DNA from: Mermis nigrescens
Lineage: Eukaryota; Nematoda; Enoplea; Mermithida; Mermithidae
Assembly: GCA_036768485.1 (NCBI GenBank)
Contig: JAVLUZ010000169.1
Location: forward strand, 846,005-910,004
DNA: 64,000 nt
Reading direction: 5' to 3'
Shown: positions 56,020 through 64,000 of the stretch, piece by piece
Position numbering within the stretch: position 1 is the first letter of the stretch
How the letters are laid out: each line of letters opens with the position of its first letter
Translations under genes and position numbers: made by a program
The notes under the pieces: generated by a model
Told to the model about the DNA's origin: nothing
The model's database searches: none
The model's input: the letters and a program-made list of their open reading frames with translations, nothing else

Positions 56020-56492
56020 CGGACCGGATTTGAGGGGGCGGGCGGGCAGTCGCCTCCCCTGTTAACGAAAAACAGTTGGGCGCAATAGCGAAATTTGTTT
56101 ATTTATTGATAACTTGATCATTTTTTATCACAATTTTTTCGAATTTTCCCGGCGCTTCGCCCCGAGTAGTACTCTTTGATAATATTTACTGACTTTCCTG
56201 GTGCTCTACGTCAAAAGATTAGTTTATGCGAAGAATTTTCTAGTTCTAACAAATGACCTCTCGAGTATTTTTTCGGTATTGTGTGTCGGTTTTTGAACTA
56301 ATTCTGAGCGTTTTTCGAAAGGTATTTTCAAAACTTTTTAACTTTTTTCGGATCATAATTGATTTTTTGTCTACAAAAGACGGCAAAAAGCGCGCAACTT
56401 TAAGCATACGGACGAATTTTCCGGACAATAGGAAAAATTTGGGTTCCGCCCAACACCCCCCTTCGCGTTAGAAAATCCTGGATCCGCCATTG
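56020..56492. mobile_element. hAT-like element family E, copy 3
   Basis: The right end, inverted, is CAATGGCGGATCCAGGATTT and the left end is CGGACCGGATTTGAGGGGG. The flanks ATTCGCAT and ATTTGCAT match at 7 of 8 positions. ORFs at 56246-56428 and 56253-56471 fall inside it. Confidence 0.7.
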
Positions 56493-56500
56493 ATTTGCAT

Positions 56501-57166
56501 GAAACGACATCGTCGGTTTCAAAATAGCTCGTTTTTAATGTATCCAAAACCGAAGCACTAAACCTGTATTAAGCTTCAGAATAGAAAAATAGTAGCTTGA
56601 GGCAGAAAAGAAACTAAAAAGTGGGAATTGCTGTAAATATCTAATTTTGGCTACAATGAATCGAATGAACAAGACACGTTTTGAAAAAACTGGCCGAATG
56701 CGACAGACAATTTCAATTGATAGTCTTTTTCGAATTATTAATAAGACGCGCGCTTAGTTTTGCCTTTCGCTTAGCTAAAAATGACAGGCCTTATTAATTA
56801 GAATCATCTGTTACACTAAACCTAATCTCGAAAAAGCGTAGGCTTAACTTTACCCGAATTAAGCCGTCCTACGCTAAGTTTTTATGTACATATAATACGA
56901 ATAAATAATTAACTTAAATGCAGCAACATGGAATTTTTTCAATGCATATGCATCATGCGCACACTCGGTATAAATATATAAACGCGGTAATCGTCGAAAT
57001 AGCAATAACAGCAACATCGGACGGGCAATTTATGAGAAAAAAATAAAAATAGTAATAATAGGTGCCTTATTATTCAATGCAAACACGTTAGTCGAGGATG
57101 AATTATTTTGTAATTGCTTACGCAGGACTAAAAAGGTCAGTAATTTATTGATATGCTCCAAATCGT
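56501..57166. other. Noncoding DNA, no gene seen
   Basis: Contains an imperfect inverted pair around tacgctaagttt and aaaagcgtaggctt (56830-56885). Nothing else was recognised. Confidence 0.35.
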
Positions 57167-57370
57167 AGATGCACAGAATGACAGCATGGCCGGTCTGGAG
57201 GTTCGGGCGGTCAGGGGGGATCAGCCTGAGAGATTTTCTGAGAAGTCAAAATAAATTCAAAAACTGAGAAAAAGATTTTTCATTTTCATTAATTTTTGGC
57301 CATCTTGCTTCTTTTTTGTCTAATAAAAATTTCTCGTTTTAGGCCCACACTCCTAGCCATACAGCAGGCA
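57167..57370 (-). mobile_element. MITE family A copy (short)
   Basis: Starts GTAGATGCACAGAATGAC and continues with gcatggccggtctggaggttcg and aaattcaaaaactgag. The distal end is degraded near ccatacagcagg. Confidence 0.6.
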
Positions 57371-57519
57371 AATTCTCTAGGGTCTCGGTGGTGTAAAAGT
57401 GGCAAAAATGGTTAAAAAAAGCGCTACAAATTCATTTCCAGAGGGTTTATCGATTTTTGGGAGTCTACCGGATTTTCGAGGCCCCAAAAATCTCCAACAC
57501 ACCCATATGTGCTACCAAC

Positions 57520-57781
57520 CATAGGTTGGCAACACCAAAATTCTGAGGGAGTTGCAGGATTTTTTAAAGGTAAAAAAGCTGCTCTTAAAATTTGTGGTAT
57601 GGAGGAAAAAAATTTTTTAACGTTTCTCATCTAGAACTATCCATTGGCATCAAAAAATCCTTAAAAAAACTAAAAAGATTTCATAGATTGAATTCTGGAG
57701 GGGTATTTTTGGTTTTGGGGGTATATCCGGCCTTCTGGGAGTGCATATCCTCCTCAACCCCCTTCCCCACGCCCACGTGTG
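57520..57781 (+). mobile_element. MITE family B copy 6
   Basis: The 262-bp element starts CATAGGTTGGCAACACC and ends GCCCACGTGTG. The flanks CTACCAAC and CTCCCAAC match at 7 of 8 positions. Confidence 0.85.
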
Positions 57782-57789
57782 CTCCCAAC

Positions 57790-59028
57790 CCGACCCCGAC
57801 GCACATGTTAGCTCCAGCTACAAGCGCATAGCGCGACCGATTTGCGGGGCCTGTCAGGGATTTGTTGCATTAGAAATTCAAATTTAGCTTAAAAGTACCC
57901 AACTCGAATTTTTCAGATGATCTAGTGCACTTTTAGAAAAGTTTTCGGTTTTCGATCATTTTCACCTCCACTATTGGCTTTTTCTCCCTTAAAAAATAAG
58001 TATTTTCTTTTTAAGGGGAGTATTTGCTCTAAACCTCCCAGAACGCTTTGGACTGGAAAGGATATGACAAGATCTTTTTCGAACAAGTCGAAAAAGAAAT
58101 AAAATTTGATAGTACATTTATACATATACTTAGAATCTCATGATTTTTAAATTGATCGAAACAAATCGAATTTCAAATTCGAACAAATTCAGTATTTTGG
58201 AAATCCAGCATTTGCTTCGTAGTTTAACTAGAATTAAGCGCGTCAAAATCGTCGATCAAATCCTTTTCCACGCAGGAAAAATGACCATCCATTTCCGGAA
58301 TTATCGCAAATACGAAATAGCTCGATTAAAATCCCTATTTTTGCTTTAGCTCACAGGCGGATTTTATGCAGCTTTTAATATTTTCATGGATCCTGGCCAT
58401 AAATTATGCGTCAAAAATAAGATCAGTCGAGAATTTCATTACGAAGAAGCGCCATAGATTATCAATATTAACGGCAGAAGGTTGCAATCTGATCATGCTT
58501 TCCGGATTACGCCTTTGTTGACGCCGTTAACCTCGTTTAAAGATCGATTTTTTATTTCCAAAAATTATCATTTATTTATTAACCTTAGCTGGAAACATGT
58601 TGTACAAGCTTCTAGCTAAAAATCGAAAAAATGTAAATAAGCTAAGAAGTCGAGAAAAAAACTTACTTCAGGAAACTGTTTACATGATGTTAGCGGATAA
58701 TAATGAAAAAATTTGCATAGAATTATCGAAATATCAAATTTTAGGTTCATTCGTTTACTAATCAAGCTTTAGCTTACGACGACTATTAATTTTTCAAGGA
58801 AAGCTTTTGAAATTGTAAAATAAATTATATTACAGAGAATTTTTCACATGTTCGCTCTTTTTCGTAAGTGTTTTGTGTATCCTAGCTTTTCTATTTTTAT
58901 TATTCTTCTGTCAACTCCTTTCTATTCACTTTTTCGATTCTTATATCTTATCATAAATTTTATTTTATCTATTATTCCCATTTCACCCTTAATTAATATA
59001 CTGGATGCCTGCTGAATCCCGCGAAATG
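57790..59028. other. Region downstream of the TANC-like gene, no gene seen
   Basis: AT-rich DNA. The ORFs at 57922-58125 and 58140-58349 have no recognisable features. 57835-58010 contains reverse family A-like wording. Confidence 0.35.
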
Positions 59029-59036
59029 CTTTTGGC

Positions 59037-59310
59037 CAGATGAGCACGTGATAGAGGAGGTTGGGGACACTATAATGAAAAAATATGAAATTTTTTCTGA
59101 AAGAAAGCAAAATAATGGCCAGAATTGAAGAGAAGTCAAATATTTGCAAAAGCACTGGAAAATGATCAGAAACTGCGGATTAATGTAGTTCATACGATTT
59201 TTTAAACATTTAACTACACCAATTTTAGGGCCATTTTTCCTCCTAACATCTCCCTGGCAGACCTCCAGCAGAACATTTGATCCCTCAAGCGGCCATGTTG
59301 GGCATCTACG
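59037..59310 (+). mobile_element. MITE family A copy
   Basis: The 274-bp element starts CAGATGAGCACGTG and ends GGCATCTACG. The flanks CTTTTGGC and TATTTGAC match at 6 of 8 positions. Confidence 0.8.
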
Positions 59311-59324
59311 TATTTGACTGGACC

Positions 59325-59585
59325 TCATAGAATTTCCATTTTTCCAAGAAAATCTGGGACATTTTAGGCGTTTTAGCGATCTTTTGAGGTGAAACTATAA
59401 CTCTGTAGACCGTATTACATTAAATTTTGAATTTATTGAAAATTTCATACTTTTTCATTTTATAGAAAGACAAGGCATAGTAATAGAAGAATATTTTCAA
59501 ATTGCCTAGATGATTCTTAGACAGAAAATACGCGGAAAAAAATTTTGGAGCTGGCCCCTCATGATCCCTATGCTGTACAATTACG
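59325..59585 (+). repeat. MITE family G fragment
   Basis: Contains catttttccaagaaaatctggg, agaaagacaaggcatag and ggcccctcatgatccctatgctgtaca in family G order. Confidence 0.45.
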
Positions 59586-59679
59586 ATTATAATACAAAGT
59601 AAAAAAAACTAAAATTCGCTAATTACAGTATCACGCTTATGATCAAGAGAATCGAGAGCCGGAGGGAGCTGGAACAAAG

Positions 59680-60191
59680 GCCTAAACGCGCAAGCCGTCT
59701 ATGTCCGGCATATTACCGCTGTCCGCGCTGCCCTGTTCCCAATTTTTCGGCTTTTCGCCCTCGCCCTCAACGGGCCCACCCGATTGGGGGTGGCTCGTTT
59801 CGCGTTCTCGCAATAAATCGTCGATTTTCGTCAACAAAGTCGCCGATTCCCTGGAAAAAGCCGGCCGATCCTGCGCCGTTTGATTATTCGACCTTAAACC
59901 CATAGGATTGATGTTTCGCGTCGTCGTTGATTCCCGTTCGAGTCTCAGCACCAGGGCCAAATCTTGGCGAGCCGCCAAATAATCCTTCGACTCGTACGCG
60001 CATCGCCCCCGGCAATAGAAAGCCTCGGCTTGATCGGGATTCAATCGAATGGCCTCGGTGCACGAATCGAGGGCCGACTGCAATTCGCCCGATTTTCGCT
60101 TGCATCTAGCCAAATTTAAATGAAGCTGATAGGTCAAGTTCCGTGTGGACGACGATTCGCTCGTTTGCTGATCGTTTTTATCTGCGTCGCC
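59680..60191 (-). CDS. TANC: TANC/rolling-pebbles-like protein, TPR exon
   Basis: The exon starts after acceptor CCATAG|GGC in phase 0, matching the donor of the exon at 61908. It reads a low-complexity linker (DKNDQQTSESSS), then LHLNLARCKRKSGELQSAL, CTEAIRLNPDQAEAFYCRG and YLAARQDLALVLRLE, two to three TPR helices. In TANC proteins the corresponding stretch has the form LLLNLSRCRRK...A..ALELKPKSYEAYYARA. A polar Gly/Ser/Pro-rich tail follows, ending DIDGLRV with a stop at 59680-59682. Vertebrate TANC proteins continue much further (coiled coil, PDZ-binding end). Either this protein is short or splicing skips the stop at a weak GC|GTTTAG donor. TANC proteins are synaptic scaffolds, and fly Rols acts in myoblast fusion. 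Confidence 0.8.
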
Positions 60192-60404
60192 CTATGGTTT
60201 AATAATATATACAACATTTAAGGCACGATGCGGGCAACGCAGAAAAATTTAAGTAACTAGCTTTTTCTACCCGAACCATAAACGATGGATGTGATCTTTG
60301 CTACCGTAACTATTCTAAGAAAATTCGATTATTATTATTTCGACTAATTCAAAGAAATTAGTATTCCCCACTCAAAGGCGTGGGGGTCTGGAGGAGTATG
60401 GAAT
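60192..60404. other. Intron of the TANC-like gene (proximal part)
   Basis: AT-rich intronic DNA between the TPR exon and a family G MITE, with nothing recognised. Confidence 0.4.
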
Positions 60405-60816
60405 AGACGTGTTCTGGGGAGGGAGTTTGGGGGTTTAATCCCCCAGATTGGCAACTGACCCACCGGAAAATGGCCGCGACCTCCACAGAATTGTCTATTT
60501 TCCGTAAAAGTTGGTCAAAGTTGAAAAAAGTGTGCTTTTGTAAGAGTGTTTAGCTCATTTTTGGCCAAAAATCTCAAATTTTAGGCGCTGCGCGTTATAT
60601 ACACATTTTTTAATTATACTTTGTTCAATAAATTCAATTTTTCAAAATTTTTCGAATTTTGTTTACGTTTTCATGTTTTAGAAAGAATGAACATTATCTG
60701 AAACGTCAAACAACAGTGTTTTTGACGTGTACCCTTCGTTTTTAGCCCAAAAAAGGCACTTTTTAAAATTTTTTGGGCCTGATCACCCCCCAGAATTCCC
60801 ATGCTGTACATGTATG
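60405..60816 (+). mobile_element. MITE family G copy (best preserved)
   Basis: Starts near ACGTGTTCTGGGGAGGG and ends CATGCTGTACATGTATG. It contains all family G blocks (accggaaaatggccgcgacc, aggcgctgcgcgttatata, aagaatgaacattatctg, gtttttagcccaaaaaaggc, gggcctgatcaccccccagaattcc). The next bases, GTCTAGAC, are a common insertion octamer in this window. Confidence 0.65.
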
Positions 60817-61200
60817 GTCTAGACCACAAATATGCGTGGCGGGTCTGGAGGGTCTGGCTGAACTCCCACAGAATCTGACCCAGAATTGCATTTTTGTTGC
60901 TATTTTTGGAAATTTGGCTGCAACGAACCCCCAGAATTTTGTTGCTGCCCATGTATCATCTGGACCCCCTAGAATTTGGCGACTCCCCGAGAAATTTGAC
61001 TAGTGCTATTTCTGACAATTTTGCCCAACCGCACAAATTTAGAAATTGGCAGCTGCCCATGCATGATACTCACTCGCTTAATGGCTGGATTTACTAGTGC
61101 ACGGAATACTAATTGATGCGCATGAAACAAGAAGCTCGTAATAATTCTATGCATGGACTTTTGGAATAGGGATCTGGAGATTCTGGACCCCAAAATTTAA
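60817..61200. repeat. Cluster of short MITE fragments
   Basis: Repeated half-elements with cccccagaattttgttgctgccc, ccccctagaatttggcgac and ggcagctgcccatgcatg suggest two or three small elements related to B and K. The ends are unclear. Confidence 0.4.
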
Positions 61201-61618
61201 AAGACCCCGAAAGATTAAATATTGAGAATTTTTCGTACTTTTGCACAATTTTTTTTCAATCGATAGAGCTCAAAGAGAAACGCGGGAAAACCGTGTTTTC
61301 GCCCTATTAATAAATTTCATAATACCTTTGTGACCTACAGAAATTTTCGGACCTCGCCAGTAGAAACTGCTGATATAAGTTTTCAAAAAATATGCATATA
61401 ATGTGACGAGCTAAGAAGGAAGATTCATTTCGGCTGATTTGCATGAAGTCACATGTCAAAAGCTGTGAAAGTTGGGCAGATAACGTATGCGTACATAGGG
61501 TTGCTCAATTAGCGGTACAGTTGTCAAAAACCATCATTTCTTGTATTATACATCGTTAAATTTTCTCTTGTATTTTTTAAGATAAAAGTCAAGCATTTTT
61601 TGAGATATATTCCGTATC
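61201..61618. other. Intron of the TANC-like gene, decayed MITE wording
   Basis: 61190-61380 resembles a degraded family B element (cgatagagctcaaagagaaacgcggg). The rest is unassigned. Confidence 0.35.
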
Positions 61619-61849
61619 CATAGACATGTAACAGGTGAAATACGAGGTATTCCCCACCCAAAGTTCGGTAGTCCCCATTCCCCAAAATCTGAAAATTTTG
61701 TCGCTCTCCCCTAATTCTGGCGAATAGTTGCGTTTTCTAGTCATTTTTCGGTGTTTTTTTTGCCATTTTTGGCCAAAAACTGAAATTCATTGACCCTCCT
61801 TAAAATGGCCAGTGAAGCTTCTCCCCGATTTCGAGCCGTTACATGTATG
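61619..61849. mobile_element. MITE family D copy 4, 58 bp from a TANC exon
   Basis: Starts CATAGACATGTAACAGG and ends GCCGTTACATGTATG, 231 bp. No TSD could be read. The element ends 58 bases from the splice donor of the exon at 61908-62201. Confidence 0.75.
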
Positions 61850-61907
61850 CATCCCTTTTTGAATTCCAAACCATTCCATTATCGAAAAAAATGAAAATAT
61901 CGTCTAC

Positions 61908-62201
61908 CACGGCCTTAATCTTCTTAAGCGCATAGCGAAACCGATGAGTCGCTTCCGGAATTTGATTTTTTCTATACAAAATACGCCCGTCGTCGAATAA
62001 TTTTTGAATAAGGGCGTGAAAAACGGCTGGATTGCTCTTCGCAGACTGCCAAGTGGCCGGCACGAGTTTGGCGCCTTTACGCAAAAATTTTTGGACGGCT
62101 TCCAAATTTCCCGAATCGATGGCGATTTCCAACGGTCGTCGGCCCTGGGCGTCGCAAGCGTCGAGTAGTGCATGAAAATTTGGACAATGATCGACAATTA
62201 T
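61908..62201 (-). CDS. TANC: TANC/rolling-pebbles-like protein, last ANK and first TPR exon
   Basis: Phase-0 acceptor AAGATTCAG|ATA and phase-0 donor GTG|GTAGAC bound 98 codons. The first part is an ankyrin repeat (DAQGRRPLEIAIDSGNLEAV then QKFLRKGAKL). The next part, GAKLVPATWQSAKSNP...LIQKLFDDG, corresponds to the very characteristic GAKLGPATW.MA.SKP segment that links ANK repeats to TPRs in TANC1/TANC2. The last part (LYRKNQIPEATHRFRYALKK) is the first TPR, like YKKGK..EAA.RYQYALKK in TANC. No frameshift is present. This exon is the main reason for the family assignment. Confidence 0.88.
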
Positions 62202-62254
62202 CTGAATCTTAAAACGATAAAACTCGTCCATAGATGAGTTTATAAAATCAGTTA

Positions 62255-62372
62255 AAATTATTTATTTATTTAGTTTATTTAGTCATTTATTCATTATTTA
62301 TTTTCCAAATCTATTTTATTTATTAATTATTTATCTTTATTTATTTTCATTTCATTCATTTATTTTTCAGGT
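62255..62372. repeat. TTTA microsatellite in TANC intron
   Basis: Imperfect ttatttattta runs lie just upstream of the exon at 62201. Confidence 0.85.
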
Positions 62373-62395
62373 CAGGAGACGTGTTCAGACATTCA

Positions 62396-62789
62396 TGTGA
62401 GGGAATTTAGGGGGTCTGAAAGCCCCTTTGAAGGAAAAAATGAAGTTTTTCGGGAGTTGTCCAATGTCCACCACCACATTTTCCTTATATTGCGTTTTTT
62501 CGGCAATTTTGCTATTTAGGTGCAGAGAGTAAAAATCCAGTAATGAGCAACTTCGTGAAAAGGTGTGAAAAACCTTGCGTAGGATATAAGGCAAAATTAG
62601 AGCCAGAAATAGATGAAAATCGAATTTTTTCGCAAAAGTGCGTGAAATCAAGCAAAAACTGTGAAATACGGTAGCTTTCAGGTAAATTCAGTATTAACAT
62701 CCATTTTATAGGACAATCTCAACGAAAAAAGCACTTTCTTCGACGCTCCCGATCGAAATCACCAGAACAACTATGCTGTGCATGCACCT
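62396..62789 (+). mobile_element. MITE family A copy (long variant)
   Basis: Starts CAGACATTCATGTGAGGG and ends near TATGCTGTGCATGCACC. An extra segment (62430-62550) interrupts the usual block order. The distal blocks (aattagagccagaaatagatg, caagcaaaaactgtg) are typical. Confidence 0.6.
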
Positions 62790-63157
62790 ATTAAACTGAT
62801 CAGACACGGACAAGGCTATTCTGGTGGGTCAGAAAGTTTTCGATCAAAAAATTCTATAAGTTATGGTACAGAGGAACAAAAAAACATTTTCCAATCTTCC
62901 TCATATAGCTCTATTCTATGGCGCGAAAATATTTCGAAAAAATCAAGAAATTTTATAGGACGGAATTATAGGGTATCTGGCCAATTTAACTAGGAGTCTG
63001 CCAGGTTCTGGAGCAATCGAACGCGCACATCGCGGAGATGAGGAAAGTGTTTGAATTTTTGCAGTTCATTTTGATGATAACAGCTGATAAGCTTGTTTTA
63101 AGAATATATTTTAGCGCTAATTTGAATCCATTTTCTTTTAATTTGCGTAAATCCTAC
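62790..63157. other. Intron of the TANC-like gene
   Basis: No repeat family or exon was recognised. The plus ORF 62778-62993 has no motif. Confidence 0.4.
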
Positions 63158-63333
63158 CAATTGAACGGTGCCGGTCTCCGCCACGTAATGTATAGGCCTT
63201 TTTCCTTCACTATCAATCGTATCATAATTAGCACCCCTTTCGAGCAGCAAGCTGGCGCATGCGGTTTTGTCCTGAATGCATGCCCAGCAGAAAGCTGTGC
63301 GTCCGGCGATATCACATGCATTAAGGGCAGCCC
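63158..63333 (-). CDS. TANC: TANC/rolling-pebbles-like protein, ankyrin exon
   Basis: Acceptor GATTCGTTCAG|GG (the exon begins with two bases of a split codon) and donor CAATTG|GTAGGA (phase 0, compatible with the next exon at 62201) bound 176 bases. They encode AALNACDIAGRTAFCWACIQ, KTACASLLLERGANYDTIDS and EGKRPIHYVAETGTVQL: the end of one ankyrin repeat, one complete repeat and the start of another. The consensus positions (GRTAF.WAC, LLLERGAN, GKRPIHY) are kept. Upstream ANK and ATPase-domain exons, if present, lie beyond the window or were not recognised. Confidence 0.82.
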
Positions 63334-63448
63334 CTGAACGAATCATTTGCTATTTAGCTAAAAAAATCGTGCACCTGCCATACTTGCCAGAATGCGGGAA
63401 TAGATGGGCGATTTTACCCATCCCCCCACTCCTAGAATAGTTGCTGAT

Positions 63449-63673
63449 CGTAGATGCACAGCATGGCCGATCGAGGAAGGGTCGGCCGATCAGAGGTGGT
63501 GAAAAATTAAGCTTTTTTGACCACAAAATTCTAAAAAATGGTAAAATAGCGTTTAAAATGAGTTATTTTACCGTTTTTGGTCAATTTTGAGCACTTCGGA
63601 AAAAACTTGGATTTTTAATCTGTTTGCCTAATTTTCCCAAGAAAATTTTCCTTTTTCATTGTGGAGTCTAGAC
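63449..63673 (-). mobile_element. MITE family A copy, truncated by next copy
   Basis: Starts CGTAGATGCACAGCATGG and runs through the reverse family A blocks to ggagtctagac, where the next element begins. Its own CAGACATG end is missing. Confidence 0.7.
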
Positions 63674-63943
63674 CAGACATGCACGTGGGGGTTGGGGGTC
63701 CTGAAGAATAGAAAAATGAACAATTTTGCGGGGAAAATAAGGCAAAATGAAGGCCAAAAATGGATAAAAATTTAAAATGTTCTTCAAAAATGCTTGAAGA
63801 TGACCAGAAACTGTGGAATAACGTCGTTTTAAGGCTATTTTAGCATGTAAAGCAGTTTTTGAGCTTATTTTGGCTCGAAAAAGCTCAACTTTGAATTTTG
63901 ATAACCCTGAATGATTGACCTGATTCCCCCCACATGCATGTCT
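63674..63943 (+). mobile_element. MITE family A copy with hybrid right end
   Basis: Starts CAGACATGCACGTGGGGG and has normal interior blocks, but ends with CCCCACATGCATGTCTG, the inverted form of its own start. This suggests recombination between two copies. Confidence 0.65.
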
Positions 63944-64000
63944 GATGATGAATCTGTGAAAAACTGCTGATTATAGAATTTTCGATTTTTCAGAGCATCT

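Noticed and set aside
1..64000. CRISPR arrays, tRNA or rRNA genes
   Set aside because: No regularly spaced identical repeats with unique spacers and no convincing tRNA or rRNA segments were seen. The family C array is degenerate and eukaryotic.

Overview
This window is animal (metazoan) nuclear DNA from a repeat-rich, AT-rich genome. Genes are split by spliceosomal introns, there is a cluster of small rhodopsin-like GPCRs, a TANC/rolling-pebbles-type ankyrin+TPR scaffold gene, and dozens of short non-autonomous DNA transposons, with one assembly gap (55118-55865). The phylum cannot be fixed from the sequence. An invertebrate, possibly an ecdysozoan such as a nematode, would fit the expanded divergent GPCRs, but that is inference. 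No rRNA, tRNA, CRISPR array or bacterial-type operon was seen. Layout: 0-2 kb holds a decayed PIF/Harbinger transposase with a MITE inserted in it and a minisatellite. From 2 to 49 kb, four GPCR loci lie in tandem on the minus strand, each with exon 1 (N-terminus, TM1-TM2) and exon 2 (TM3 onward) separated by introns of 1-5 kb: locus 1 (5933-6222 + 2148-2580, exon 2 truncated by a MITE), locus 2 (25651-26076 + 24130-24655, pseudogene), locus 3 (35788-36074 + 29800-30405, one frameshift) and locus 4 (48831-49114 + 43216-43813, intact, predicted 293 aa). In every locus where it can be read, the intron is in phase 2 at the same place in the alignment. Loci 2 and 3 with their upstream DNA are diverged copies of one segmental duplication (about 24.1-28.9 kb versus 29.8-39.2 kb). 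From 59.7 to 63.3 kb, three minus-strand exons encode the last ankyrin repeats and the TPRs of a TANC-family protein. The most unusual object is at 6552-12988. A 5.6-kb palindromic element has two arms of about 2.46 kb that are nearly identical inverted repeats. They surround a 676-bp centre that is itself a decayed, partly deleted palindrome, and the whole is flanked by 417-bp direct repeats. Each arm runs to the exact edge of the direct repeats, carries a nested hairpin 22 bp from its end, and contains the first 66 codons of an unrecognised 154-160 aa ORF. The left copy of the ORF is complete and the right copy is broken. If this is a transposon, a 417-bp target duplication is far outside the usual range, so it may be an undescribed element type or a rearrangement. 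Most of the remaining DNA is made of a few high-copy MITE families, called A, B, D, E, G, I, J and K here. For A, B, E, I and J, 8-bp target-site duplications can be read directly, many of them perfect, which places them with hAT transposons. Elements nest inside one another up to three deep. A larger noncoding family (C, about 3 kb, three long copies plus a fragment) combines a degenerate tandem array punctuated by a GTGTAAAGTTTACAC-like palindromic motif with an element bearing about 185-bp terminal inverted repeats.
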